Numbered from the stretch's first letter, positions 21,394 to 30,764 are shown. The stretch: 64,000 nucleotides of DNA from Novosphingobium album (ex Liu et al. 2023) (GCF_029076845.1 NZ_JARESE010000062.1:248001-312000); one strand, 5' to 3'. A program made the numbers and translations. Notes: a model not told the origin generated them from the sequence alone.

Positions 21394-21450
21394 ATGCGGG
21401 AGGAGAGGATGACCCGGCGCGGCGTTGTCGTGCCGGGTCGGTTTCGTTAA
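21394..21450 (+). CDS. Valine-rich leader peptide upstream of ilvB
   Basis: A short ORF with two possible in-frame starts: ATG 21394 (18 residues) or ATG 21409, which has an excellent GGAGG five bases upstream and gives MTRRGVVVPGRFR. It has three consecutive valine codons (GTT GTC GTG, 21424-21432) and ends TAA. It lies directly before the acetolactate synthase genes and among hairpins, the arrangement of a ribosome-stalling attenuator that responds to valyl-tRNA. I infer the role; expression is not shown. Confidence 0.7.
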   Translation: MREERMTRRGVVVPGRFR

Positions 21451-21478
21451 AGAGCGGGGTTTCCACTGCGGGAGCCCC
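21411..21478 (+). promoter_or_regulatory. Attenuator-like hairpins of the ilvBN leader
   Basis: Hairpin A pairs GACCCGGC (21411-21418) with GCCGGGTC (21432-21439); the Val codons sit in its loop and its right arm begins in the third Val codon, so a ribosome stalled there would open it. Hairpin B pairs GGGGTTTCC (21456-21464) with GGGAGCCCC (21470-21478) (nine pairs, two of them G-U), just after the leader stop. No strong T-run follows, so termination may be Rho-dependent or control may be translational. Confidence 0.55.
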
Positions 21479-21535
21479 TATCCAGCGAGCGGTCCGCCCC
21501 ATGCGAGGAAGGCCGCCAGCGAGAAGGAATGTGAC

Positions 21536-23278
21536 GTGAGTGAAGAGCGCAGCGGCGCGAACATCCTGGTCGAAAGCCTCGTTCGGCAGGGGGTCGAATT
21601 CGTATTCGGCTATCCCGGCGGCGCGGTGCTGCCGATTTACGATGCCCTGTTCGGCGACAAGCGCATTCACCACATTCTCGTGCGCCACGAAGCGGGCGCG
21701 GCCCATGCCGCCGAAGGCTATGCCCGTTCCACCGGCAAGCCCGGTGTCGTGCTCGTCACCTCCGGCCCCGGCGCCACCAACGCGGTGACGGGCGTGGCCG
21801 ATGCGTTCCTCGATTCGATCCCGCTGGTGGTCATCACCGGCCAGGTCGCGACCGCGCTGATCGGTTCGGACGCGTTCCAGGAAGCCGATACCATCGGCAT
21901 CTCGCGCCATTGCACCAAGCACAACTATCTCGTGCGCGATCCCGCGGACCTTGCCGCGACGATCGACGAGGCGTTCCAGATCGCCACCACCGGCCGCCCC
22001 GGCCCGGTGCTGATCGACATTCCCAAGGACGTGCAAGTCGCATCGGCGATCTGGCACGATGGCCCGCCGCAGCGGCGCGATCGCTACGCCCCGCGCACCC
22101 AGGGTTCGGCCGACGAGATCGCCCGCGCGGTCGAGATGATCGCGGCGGCCCGCGCGCCGGTGCTCTACACCGGCGGCGGCGTGATCAATTCGGGGCCCCG
22201 CGCCTCCGAACTGCTGCGCGAGTTGCAGGCGAAGACCGGTGCGCCCGTCACCTCCACGCTGATGGGGCTGGGCGCGTTTCCCGCCGACAGCGCCGACTGG
22301 CTCGGGATGCTGGGGATGCACGGCACTTACGAAGCCAACATGGCGATGAACCAGGCCGATTTGATCGTCTGCGTCGGCGCCCGCTTCGATGACCGCGTGA
22401 CCGGCCGGCTCGATGCCTTCGCGCCCAATTCGCAGAAGATCCACATCGATATCGACCGATCCTCGATCAACAAGACCGTGCCGGTGGACCTGCCGATCGT
22501 GGGCGATTGCGCCACCGTGCTCGAACAGATCCTGGACTTGTGGGACAACCGCAAGCCACGCGACCTTGCCGCGTGGAAAGCCCGGATCGACACCTGGCGC
22601 GAGCGCGAGAGCCTTTACTTCCCGCGCTCGCCCCAGGCGATCATGCCGCAACTGGCGATCCAGCGCCTGTTCGAGCTGACCAGGGACCGCGATCCGATCA
22701 TCTCCACCGAAGTGGGCCAGCACCAGATGTGGGCGGCGCAGCACTTCCACTTCTTCGCGCCCAACCGCTGGCTGACCTCCGGCGGCCTTGGCACCATGGG
22801 CTATGGCCTGCCCGCCGCGATCGGCGCGCAGCTGGGCCATCCCGATGACCTGGTGATCGACATCGCCGGCGACGCCTCGATCCAGATGAACATCCAGGAA
22901 CTCGGCACCGCCACGCAGTATCGCCTGCCGGTCAAGGTCTTCATCCTCAACAACGAATGGATGGGGATGGTCCGCCAGTGGCAGGAACTGACCTACGAAA
23001 GCCGCTATTCGCAGTCCTATTCGGACAGCCTGCCCGATTTCGTGAAGCTGGCCGAAGCCTATGGCTGGAAAGGCATCCGCATCGAGGATGAAAGCCAGCT
23101 TGACGCCGGCATCCGGGCGATGATCGACCATCCCGGTCCGGTGATCGTCGATTGCCTCGTCCACAAGGAATCGAACTGCTACCCGATGATCCCGTCGGGC
23201 GCAGCGCATACCGATATGATCCTCTACGGCGATACGGTAGCCGGGACCATGGACGACGAAGCAAAAGCGCTGGTCTGA
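21536..23278 (+). CDS. ilvB: Acetolactate synthase large subunit
   Basis: TPP-dependent catalytic subunit that condenses two pyruvates (Val/Leu) or pyruvate with 2-ketobutyrate (Ile). The 580-residue protein has FGYPGGAVLPIYDALF, HEAGAAHAAEGYAR (catalytic Glu), TSGPGATNAVTG, and the TPP/Mg motif GDASIQMNIQELGTA with NNEWMGMVRQWQ. The start is GTG at 21536 (SEERSGANILVE) with AAGGA seven bases upstream; upstream in-frame codons run into the leader. A leader peptide and hairpins precede it. Confidence 0.97.
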   Translation: MSEERSGANILVESLVRQGVEFVFGYPGGAVLPIYDALFGDKRIHHILVRHEAGAAHAAEGYARSTGKPGVVLVTSGPGATNAVTGVADAFLDSIPLVVITGQVATALIGSDAFQEADTIGISRHCTKHNYLVRDPADLAATIDEAFQIATTGRPGPVLIDIPKDVQVASAIWHDGPPQRRDRYAPRTQGSADEIARAVEMIAAARAPVLYTGGGVINSGPRASELLRELQAKTGAPVTSTLMGLGAFPADSADWLGMLGMHGTYEANMAMNQADLIVCVGARFDDRVTGRLDAFAPNSQKIHIDIDRSSINKTVPVDLPIVGDCATVLEQILDLWDNRKPRDLAAWKARIDTWRERESLYFPRSPQAIMPQLAIQRLFELTRDRDPIISTEVGQHQMWAAQHFHFFAPNRWLTSGGLGTMGYGLPAAIGAQLGHPDDLVIDIAGDASIQMNIQELGTATQYRLPVKVFILNNEWMGMVRQWQELTYESRYSQSYSDSLPDFVKLAEAYGWKGIRIEDESQLDAGIRAMIDHPGPVIVDCLVHKESNCYPMIPSGAAHTDMILYGDTVAGTMDDEAKALV

Positions 23279-23291
23279 GGACAGGATACCC

Positions 23292-23810
23292 ATGATGAAG
23301 ATCAAGCACGAGGCCGAAGAGCGGCACGTCCTGGCCGTCACGGTCGACAACGAGGCGGGCATCCTTGCCAAGATCGCCGGCCTGTTCACCGCGCGCGGCT
23401 ATAACATCGACAGCCTGACCGTGGCCGACATCACCGAGAACCACTCGGTCAGCCGGATCACCATTGTCACGCACGGCCCCCCGGCGCAGATCGACCAGAT
23501 CCACGCCCAGCTCGAACGGCTGGTGCCGGTGCACAAGGTGATCGACCTGACCGAACTGGGCCCGCACGTGGAGCGCGAGCTGGCGCTGATCAAGGTTGCC
23601 GGCACGGGCGAAAAGCGCGTCGAGGCGCTGCGCGTGGCCGAAATCTTCCGCGCCCGCCCGGTCGACACCACCACCGAAAGCTTCATTTTCGAACTCACCG
23701 GCGCGCCCGACAAGATCGATTCCTTCGTCGCGCTGATGCGCGATCTGGGCCTTGTCGAAGTGGGCCGCACCGGCATCGTCGGCATGATCCGGGGAGCGAG
23801 CGAAGCCTGA
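23292..23810 (+). CDS. ilvN: Acetolactate synthase small (regulatory) subunit
   Basis: Regulatory ACT-domain subunit that gives valine feedback inhibition and raises activity of IlvB. The 172 residues include HVLAVTVDNEAGILAKIAGLFTARGYNIDSLTV (ACT domain) and a C-terminal ALSS domain through VEVGRTGIVGMIRG. It starts 13 bp after ilvB with AGGA upstream and is certainly co-transcribed. The alternative symbol ilvH is equally defensible. Confidence 0.97.
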   Translation: MMKIKHEAEERHVLAVTVDNEAGILAKIAGLFTARGYNIDSLTVADITENHSVSRITIVTHGPPAQIDQIHAQLERLVPVHKVIDLTELGPHVERELALIKVAGTGEKRVEALRVAEIFRARPVDTTTESFIFELTGAPDKIDSFVALMRDLGLVEVGRTGIVGMIRGASEA

Positions 23811-24955
<1,145 letters not shown>

Positions 24956-24965
24956 GCCTAGCCTG

Positions 24966-25009
24966 CCCGCTGTCCGCCCACCCCGTTTCCAGCGTGGGCG
25001 GACAGCGGG
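24966..25009 (+). terminator. Long perfect hairpin after ilvC
   Basis: CCCGCTGTCCGCCCAC (24966-24981) pairs perfectly over 16 bp with 24994-25009 around a 12-base loop. There is no T-run, so it may act as a Rho-assisted terminator or RNA stabiliser. The right arm also supplies the GGGAG that is the Shine-Dalgarno of the following lipoprotein gene, linking its translation to folding. Confidence 0.6.
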
Positions 25010-25018
25010 AGATGCCTG

Positions 25019-25327
25019 ATGATCCGCGTTCTTACCCCTCTGACGGCGCTGGCGGCCTTATCTCTGGCCGGCTGTACGACGCCTTCCGTCCCGTCCGATT
25101 CCGGGCAGGTATCCTTCGATCCCGATGCCTGCGGTGCTTCGCAACTCGGCGCTTATCTCGGCGTCATCGCGCGGGGGCCGGCGATCGAACGCATCCGCGC
25201 CTGGGCGGGCAAAAAAACGGTTCGCCTGACCGGCCCGGGCGATATCGTCACTCTGGAACTGCAGCCCGACCGCATCAATGTCGAAACCGACGGCAAGGGC
25301 GTAATCACTCGCATCCACTGCGGCTGA
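25019..25327 (+). CDS. Lipoprotein with I78-type peptidase inhibitor domain
   Basis: A 102-residue lipoprotein: signal MIRVLTPLTALAALSLAGCTT with lipobox LAGC, then a domain with FDPDACGASQLGAYLGV, VRLTGPGDIVTLELQPDRINVETDGKGVITRIHCG. The Cys-Gly-Ala...Arg-Pro-Gly-like...Pro-Asp-Arg-(I/L)-Asn pattern is that of peptidase inhibitor family I78, small periplasmic serine-protease inhibitors. Its stop is immediately adjacent to the stop of the convergent epoxide hydrolase gene. Family assignment is likely, target unknown. Confidence 0.78.
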   Translation: MIRVLTPLTALAALSLAGCTTPSVPSDSGQVSFDPDACGASQLGAYLGVIARGPAIERIRAWAGKKTVRLTGPGDIVTLELQPDRINVETDGKGVITRIHCG

Positions 25328-26464
25328 TCACCGCATCAGCGCGAAGCACCGGCGCACTTCGTTCACGAACAGCTCCGGCTGCTCCCACGCGGCGAAATGC
25401 CCGCCGCGATCGAGTTCGTTCCAGTAGACGATGTGCTTCATCCGCCGTTCCACCCAGGCGCGCGGCGCGGGCAGGATATCCTTGGGAAAGGTGCTGATGC
25501 CGGCGGGCAGGTGCACTTCGGGCGGGCGCACCTTGCCGAAACTTTCCCAATAGAGCCGCGCGGCCGAAGCGCCGGCCGCCGGCAGCCAGTAGAGCATGAT
25601 GTTGTCGAGCACGGCATCGCGCCCCAGCACGTCGCAGGGGTGGCCGTGATTGTCGCTCCAGCCGTGCAGCTTCTCGAAGATCCAGCCGGCCAGCGCCACG
25701 GGAGAGTCGACCAGCCCGTACCCGAGCGATTGCGGCCTGGTGCCCTGGATCTTCGCATACCCCGAATCGTGATCGCGGTAATAGGCCATGCGTGCGAAGG
25801 CGTGGCGATCGGCCGGCGTCGGATCGGCCTTCGCCGCCTCGGTCGGCTCGGCGATCGGCATGTTCAGATGGATGCCGATGCAGCCTTCGGGCGCGAGGCC
25901 GCCAATCGCATGGGTGACGAAGGCGCCCCAGTCGCCGCCTTGCGCGGCCCAGCGGGCATGGCCCAGCCGGCGCATCAGTTCCGCCCAGGCGCGCGCGATC
26001 CGCTCCACGCCCCAGCCGGTCCGCGCCGGCTTGCCCGAAAAGCCGTAGCCCGGCAGCGAAGGCAGGACGACATGAAAGGCATCGCGCGCGGCCCCGCCAT
26101 GCGCCACCGGATCGGTCAGCGGGCCGACCACGCGCATGAACTCGATCACCGATCCCGGCCAGCCGTGGGTCAGCACCAGCGGCAGCGCATCGGGCTCGGG
26201 CGAGCGGACATGCAGGAAATGGATATCGAGCCCGTCGATCTCAGTGACGAACTGGCCCAGCGCGTTGAACCGCGCCTCGCAGGCGCGCCAGTCATAGCCG
26301 TGGCGCCACCACGCCACCAGATCCTTGAGCATCGCCAGCGGCGTGCCCTGCGACCAGTCGTCCACCGTTTCCTTCTCGGGCCAGCGCACGGCATCGAGCC
26401 TTCGGTGAAGGTCATCGATGCGCTCTTGCGGCACCGCGAGATGGAACGGGCGAATCTCGGTCAT
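25328..26464 (-). CDS. Epoxide hydrolase (EHN-type alpha/beta hydrolase)
   Basis: A 378-residue enzyme with the microsomal-type epoxide hydrolase N-terminal domain (IRPFHLAVPQERIDDLHRRLDAVRWPE) and an alpha/beta-hydrolase core. LVLTHGWPGSVIEF gives the HGWPG oxyanion motif and AAQGGDWGAFVTHAIG holds the nucleophile Asp (GGDWG); the C-terminus has DRGGHFAAWEQPELFV with the catalytic His. It probably opens epoxides in xenobiotic or lipid catabolism. It reads away from leuA, so both promoters lie in the 255-bp gap. Confidence 0.9.
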   Translation of the reverse strand: MTEIRPFHLAVPQERIDDLHRRLDAVRWPEKETVDDWSQGTPLAMLKDLVAWWRHGYDWRACEARFNALGQFVTEIDGLDIHFLHVRSPEPDALPLVLTHGWPGSVIEFMRVVGPLTDPVAHGGAARDAFHVVLPSLPGYGFSGKPARTGWGVERIARAWAELMRRLGHARWAAQGGDWGAFVTHAIGGLAPEGCIGIHLNMPIAEPTEAAKADPTPADRHAFARMAYYRDHDSGYAKIQGTRPQSLGYGLVDSPVALAGWIFEKLHGWSDNHGHPCDVLGRDAVLDNIMLYWLPAAGASAARLYWESFGKVRPPEVHLPAGISTFPKDILPAPRAWVERRMKHIVYWNELDRGGHFAAWEQPELFVNEVRRCFALMR

Positions 26465-26579
26465 CGGCTGTGAAGGCTGTCGCGAGGAGGAAGCAGTGTG
26501 CCCGCAAGGCTATACATCGAAGGACCGATAACGCCGAACCCTCTTTACATCGCGGGCGCCCTTCCCCATAGGCAAGGCC

Positions 26580-26630
26580 ATGATAGCCCGGCTCGGACTT
26601 ACCCTGCGACTTATCCGCCCTTGGGCGTGA
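26580..26630 (+). CDS. Leucine-rich leader peptide upstream of leuA
   Basis: A 16-residue ORF, MIARLGLTLRLIRPWA, with ATG at 26580 and GGCAAGG four bases upstream, ending TGA. It has four leucine codons in 16 (CTC, CTT, CTG, CTT) plus Ile, and sits 89 bp before leuA. Such a leader immediately before the leucine-pathway gene is the classic layout of a leucine attenuator. Too short for routine gene finders; role inferred from position and composition. Confidence 0.65.
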   Translation: MIARLGLTLRLIRPWA

Positions 26631-26673
26631 GGTGACGCGTCGTCCTGTCGGCGCGCTCGGCGCTCAAGGGACG
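26616..26673 (+). promoter_or_regulatory. Attenuator-like hairpins of the leuA leader
   Basis: A pause-type hairpin CGCCC TT GGGCG (26616-26627) covers the end of the leader ORF. Downstream, CGTCCT (26641-26646) can pair with GGGACG (26668-26673), enclosing a smaller GCGC/GCGC stem, while CGTC at 26641-26644 can alternatively pair with GACG at 26634-26637. These are mutually exclusive, as in attenuators. No T-run follows the second stem, so the termination mode is uncertain. Confidence 0.42.
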
Positions 26674-26719
26674 AAACCGCCACTTCGAACCAGCAGAAAT
26701 TCCGAGCGAGACTGATTTC

Positions 26720-28390
26720 ATGACCATGCTGAAAGACCCTTCGGTCAAGTACCGGCCTTTTCCGCAGATCGCCCTGCCGGATCGGCAATGGCCGAGCCGT
26801 GTGATCGACAAGGCCCCCCGCTGGCTCTCCACCGACCTGCGCGACGGCAACCAGGCGCTGATCGACCCGATGGGCGCAGAAAAAAAGCGCCGCTTCTTCG
26901 ACCTGCTGGTCAAGGTCGGGCTCAAGGAGGTCGAGGTCGGCTTCCCCAGCGCGGGTGCCACCGAGTTCGATTTCATTCGCGGCCTGGTCGATGCGGAGCG
27001 GATTCCGCAGGACGTGCTGGTGCAAGTGCTGACCCAGTCGCGCGAGGATCTGATCGCCCGCTCGTTCGAGAGCTTGGCGGGCGTGCACGCCGCGATCGTC
27101 CACCTCTACAACGCGGTCTCGCCGCTGTGGCGCCAGGTCGTGTTCGGGCTGGAACAGCCGGAAATCCGCGCGATCGCGGAGAACGGCGCGAAAGTGCTGC
27201 GCGATCAGGCGGCGCGCTATCCGCAGACGCGCTGGCACTTCGAATATTCGCCCGAGACCTTCTCGACCGCCGAGCTCGATTTCTCGATCGAATGCTGCGA
27301 GGCGGTAATGGCCATTCTCCAGCCCACGCCGGACAACCCGATCATCCTCAACCTGCCGGCGACGGTCGAGGCGGCGACGCCCAATATCTATGCCGACCAG
27401 ATCGAGTATTTCTGCCGCAACCTGCCCAACCGCGAAAGCGCGGTGATCAGCCTGCACACGCACAACGACCGGGGCACTGGCGTCGCCGCCGCCGAACTGG
27501 GCCTGATGGCCGGCGCGGACCGGGTCGAAGGCTGCCTGTTCGGCAATGGCGAGCGCACCGGCAACTGCTGCCTGGTGACGGTGGCGCTCAACATGTACAC
27601 GCAGGGCGTCGATCCGGGGCTGGACTTCTCGGACATCGACGAAGTGATCCAGACCGTGGAATACTGCAACCAGCTCAAGGTGCCCGAGCGTCATCCCTAT
27701 GGCGGCGAGCTGGTCTTCACCGCCTTTTCGGGCAGCCACCAGGACGCGATCAAGAAGGGCTTCGCCGCGCAGGAAAAGCGCAACGACGAGCTTTGGGCCG
27801 TGCCTTACCTGCCGATCGACCCCGCCGACCTCGGCCGCAGCTACGAAGCGGTGATCCGCGTCAATTCGCAATCGGGCAAGGGCGGCTTCGCCTGGGTGAT
27901 CGAGCAGGACCAGGGCCTGAAGCTGCCCAAGCGGATGCAGGCGCACTTCTCCCGCCATGTGCAGGAACTGGCCGACGAGCTGGGCCGCGAGCTGCAGGCC
28001 GCCGACATCTGGGACGTGTTCCGCCGGGTCTACCGGCTGGACGAGCCGCAGCATTTCCACCTGATCGACTATGACGAGGCGCGCGCCGCCGACGGGGCCC
28101 GCGTGTTCTCCGGCAAGATCGGCGTGAACGGCAGGGAGCAGACCGTTTCGGGGCGGGGCAACGGCCTCATCTCCTCGGTCGTCGCGACGCTGGGCGAAAG
28201 CTTCGGCGTGTCACTGGAAGTGCGCGACTATTCCGAGCACGCGATGTCGAAGGGATCGGACGCACGCGCGGCCGCCTATGTCGAATGCGTGCTGGCCGAT
28301 GGCCGCACCGTCTGGGGCGTCGGCATCGACGAGGACGTGGCCACCGCCAGCGTCCGCGCGGTGCTCAGCGCGGCGAACGCGGCCGCCTGA
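26720..28390 (+). CDS. leuA: 2-isopropylmalate synthase
   Basis: First committed enzyme of leucine synthesis (acetyl-CoA plus 2-oxoisovalerate). The 556 residues match the long LeuA2-type: WLSTDLRDGNQALIDPMGAEKKRRFFDLLVKVG near the N-terminus, TVEAATPNIYADQIEYF, ISLHTHNDRGTGVAAAELGLMAGADRVEGCLFGNGERTGN (metal-binding His-x-His) and a C-terminal leucine-sensing regulatory domain with GRGNGLISSVVATLGE. It starts ATG ACC ATG at 26720 with no strong Shine-Dalgarno, which suits control by the leader. It stands alone. Confidence 0.97.
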   Translation: MTMLKDPSVKYRPFPQIALPDRQWPSRVIDKAPRWLSTDLRDGNQALIDPMGAEKKRRFFDLLVKVGLKEVEVGFPSAGATEFDFIRGLVDAERIPQDVLVQVLTQSREDLIARSFESLAGVHAAIVHLYNAVSPLWRQVVFGLEQPEIRAIAENGAKVLRDQAARYPQTRWHFEYSPETFSTAELDFSIECCEAVMAILQPTPDNPIILNLPATVEAATPNIYADQIEYFCRNLPNRESAVISLHTHNDRGTGVAAAELGLMAGADRVEGCLFGNGERTGNCCLVTVALNMYTQGVDPGLDFSDIDEVIQTVEYCNQLKVPERHPYGGELVFTAFSGSHQDAIKKGFAAQEKRNDELWAVPYLPIDPADLGRSYEAVIRVNSQSGKGGFAWVIEQDQGLKLPKRMQAHFSRHVQELADELGRELQAADIWDVFRRVYRLDEPQHFHLIDYDEARAADGARVFSGKIGVNGREQTVSGRGNGLISSVVATLGESFGVSLEVRDYSEHAMSKGSDARAAAYVECVLADGRTVWGVGIDEDVATASVRAVLSAANAAA

Positions 28391-28410
28391 TCCTCTCATC
28401 TCGGTGCGAT

Positions 28411-28439
28411 CCCCCTGCCCGCCCCGGCGGGACAGGGGG
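28411..28439. terminator. Hairpin between convergent leuA and dehydratase genes
   Basis: CCCCCTG-CCCGCC pairs with GGCGGG-A-CAGGGGG (13 pairs, one bulged A) in the short gap between two convergent genes. It could help end transcription from both sides, but neither flank has a clear T-run. Confidence 0.5.
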
Positions 28440-28450
28440 CATCGGGCCGA

Positions 28451-29623
28451 TCAGGCCGGCTTCTTCGGCAGTTCGATCTCGGCCAGGCCGGCGCACATCA
28501 GCGTGCCTTTCTGGTTTTCCATCTTGTGCTTGACCTGGATGAGGTTGCGGCCTTCCTCGTCCACCATCTTGTCGACCACTTCGGCGGTCTGGATGGTGAT
28601 GTCGCCCGAAAGCGCGGGCCCGCGGTAATTCGCGGTCGAGTGCACCACCATACCCCATTCGCCGGCCCATCCGGCCAGATAGTCCGTCACCCAGGCGCCC
28701 ATCGAGGCGCCATAGCCGTAAGCGCGCGGCATACCGATCTTGCGGGCATAGCGCGGGAACAGATGGCCGCGCGAAGGGCCGAAATAGGCGCCGTCGGTCA
28801 ATTCCGGGTTGATCCGTTCCATGTGCGGGTCGTTCTCGTGCCCGGCCATTTCCTTGGTGAAGCCCAGCGCTTCCAGATCAAGCTCGCGCCGATCGAGCGT
28901 GCCCCAGGTGGTGAACAGGTATGACCGCCATTCGGTGGTGAAGCTGGCGATGGTGTGCGGGCCGAACACGCGTTCGGGCAGCTTGTCGCCCACGTTCACG
29001 TCGTCCCACCAGCGTTCGCCATGGCCCAGATCGTGCAGCATCTGGATCCAGCTGAACTTGCGCTCCTCCAGCGCTTCCAGCTCGGCATCGGTCCATTCCG
29101 GCTCGTCGAACTCGGCCTTGTTGACCGTCTCGCCGCCGGCGTGGGCGGAATAGCGGATCGCGGTGGAACGCTGCTTGGCGATCAGTTCGCCATTCTGGTT
29201 GCGGTAGAAATTGTCGCCGCGCTGGAAGACGGTCGGCCCGAAGCCGGTGTTCTTGACCACGTAGTCGAACGGAATGCGCTCGTTCGAGATCACGTCGCCG
29301 CCCATCACGCGCGGGCCATAGTGCCAGAACTCGTCCCCGCCGAACAGCAGGTGCGATTCGGGAATGCAGCCCACGCACGAAGGCGCGGTGCCGTGGCCAT
29401 CGTCCATCACGATCGGGAAGCTCTGCGGCGCGATCAGCTTGCCCCAGCGGCTGGCGGCGGCATAGGCCGGATCGAAGTGCAGCAGGTTGGGAAAATGCAT
29501 CGCCTGCACCCAGCGGCGAATGTCGTTGTTGCCGATCGGCTCACGGATCGGGGAAGAATCGATCGGCTTGCCGAGGTACTGATCGATGTCGGACGTATCG
29601 AGCGTCTGCGTCTGGGTGGCCAT
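28451..29623 (-). CDS. MaoC-type acyl dehydratase (fused double hot-dog)
   Basis: A 390-residue protein with two hot-dog halves: an N-terminal FAS1-like dehydratase domain (about residues 20-170, with FPNLLHFDPAYAAASRWGKLIAPQSFP) and a C-terminal MaoC-like half (about 200-385, with FPRYARKIGMPRAYGYGASMGAWVTDYLAGWAGE). Members hydrate enoyl-CoA intermediates in catabolism of steroids, terpenoids or fatty acids. A TetR-type palindrome lies 42-63 bp upstream. Substrate is unknown. Confidence 0.83.
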   Translation of the reverse strand: MATQTQTLDTSDIDQYLGKPIDSSPIREPIGNNDIRRWVQAMHFPNLLHFDPAYAAASRWGKLIAPQSFPIVMDDGHGTAPSCVGCIPESHLLFGGDEFWHYGPRVMGGDVISNERIPFDYVVKNTGFGPTVFQRGDNFYRNQNGELIAKQRSTAIRYSAHAGGETVNKAEFDEPEWTDAELEALEERKFSWIQMLHDLGHGERWWDDVNVGDKLPERVFGPHTIASFTTEWRSYLFTTWGTLDRRELDLEALGFTKEMAGHENDPHMERINPELTDGAYFGPSRGHLFPRYARKIGMPRAYGYGASMGAWVTDYLAGWAGEWGMVVHSTANYRGPALSGDITIQTAEVVDKMVDEEGRNLIQVKHKMENQKGTLMCAGLAEIELPKKPA

Positions 29624-29664
29624 GGTGATGATCCTCTCGTCATGCCCGCCTCGCGGGCGTAATC

Positions 29665-29686
29665 TAATCGACAGTGCTGTCTATTA
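29665..29686. promoter_or_regulatory. TetR-type palindromic operator
   Basis: A near-perfect 22-bp palindrome: TAAT-C-GACAG-TG-CTGTC-T-ATTA. It lies between the divergent dehydratase (start 29623) and nitronate monooxygenase (start 29811) genes, the expected place for an operator controlling one or both. The GACAG/CTGTC core with flanking TAAT/ATTA resembles TetR-family sites controlling acyl-CoA catabolism. No TetR gene lies in the window. Confidence 0.6.
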
Positions 29687-29810
29687 CATGATGTGCCGGC
29701 CAGGTCACGCCAATTTGCGCGGCCAATCCCCGGCCGGCGGCGCACCGTCTCGACAGGCTCGCGCGTGGCCTCTATGGCGCCTGTTAATCGCTCGCTTAAA
29801 CGGACCCGAC

Positions 29811-30764
29811 ATGCCCTTGCCCGCCCTGTTCGATGCCTTGCGCCTGCCGGTCATCGCCGCGCCGATGTTCATCGTCTCGAACCCCGATCTGGTGATCGCG
29901 CAAGTGCGCGCCGGCATCGTCGGCAGCTTTCCCGCGCTCAATGCCCGGCCCGCCGCGATGCTGGACGAATGGCTGCACCGCATCTCCGAGGAGACGCGGG
30001 GCTGCGCCGCGCCTTTCGCGGTGAACCTGATCGTGCACAAGACCAACAGCCGCCTCGAAGCGGACCTGGCCACTTGCGAGAAATGGCGCGTGCCCCTTGT
30101 CATCACCTCGCTGGGCGCGCGCGAGGATGTGAACGCGGCGGTCAGGGGCTGGGGCGGCATGGTGCTGCACGACGTGATCGACGATCTTTATGCCCACAAG
30201 GCGATCGAGAAAGGCGCCGATGGCCTGATCGCGGTGGCTGCGGGCGCGGGCGGCCATGCCGGGGCGCAATCGCCGTTCGCGCTGATGCAGGAGATCCGCG
30301 CCTGGTTTGACGGGCCGCTGGCGCTGTCGGGCTCGATCGCCTGCGGCCGCTCGATCCTCGCCGCGCAGGCGATGGGGGCCGATTTCGCCTATATCGGCAC
30401 GCCCTGGATCGCCACCCCCGAAGCCAACGCGGCGGCCGGCTACAAGCAGGCGATCGTCGCCGGGCGCGCGGCCGATATCGTCTATTCGAACCTGTTCACC
30501 GGCGTGCACGGCAATTACCTGAAGCCCTCGATCCGGGCGGCCGGGCTGGACCCGGACAACCTGCCGCAAGGCGATGCCGGCGCGATGGACTTCGGCTCGG
30601 GCGGCAACATGGAAGCCAAGGCCTGGAAGGACATCTGGGGCGCGGGCCAGGGCATCGGCGCGATCGGCGCGATCGAGCCTGTCGCGTCGCGAGTCGAAGC
30701 GCTGGCCGCGCAATATGCCGCCGCCAAGGCGGAACTGGCGGCGCGCATCGGGCTTCGGGCCTAG
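29811..30764 (+). CDS. Nitronate monooxygenase-type flavoprotein
   Basis: A 317-residue FMN-dependent enzyme of the 2-nitropropane dioxygenase/nitronate monooxygenase family. LPVIAAPMFIVSNPDLVIAQVRAGIVGSFPALNARP opens the TIM barrel; GADGLIAVAAGAGGHAGAQSPFALMQEIR and LSGSIACGRSILAAQAMGADFAYIGTPWIATPEANA give the FMN phosphate and substrate sites. ATG 29811 is chosen because MPLPALFDALRLPVIAAPM matches the family start. It diverges from the dehydratase gene and may share its operator. It could instead be an enoyl-ACP-reductase-II-like enzyme. Confidence 0.9.
   Translation: MPLPALFDALRLPVIAAPMFIVSNPDLVIAQVRAGIVGSFPALNARPAAMLDEWLHRISEETRGCAAPFAVNLIVHKTNSRLEADLATCEKWRVPLVITSLGAREDVNAAVRGWGGMVLHDVIDDLYAHKAIEKGADGLIAVAAGAGGHAGAQSPFALMQEIRAWFDGPLALSGSIACGRSILAAQAMGADFAYIGTPWIATPEANAAAGYKQAIVAGRAADIVYSNLFTGVHGNYLKPSIRAAGLDPDNLPQGDAGAMDFGSGGNMEAKAWKDIWGAGQGIGAIGAIEPVASRVEALAAQYAAAKAELAARIGLRA

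Noticed and set aside
21501..21539. 12-codon ORF overlapping the ilvB GTG start
   Set aside because: It overlaps the start in a coupling-like way but has no ribosome-binding site and no informative codons; the Val-rich ORF upstream is the better leader.
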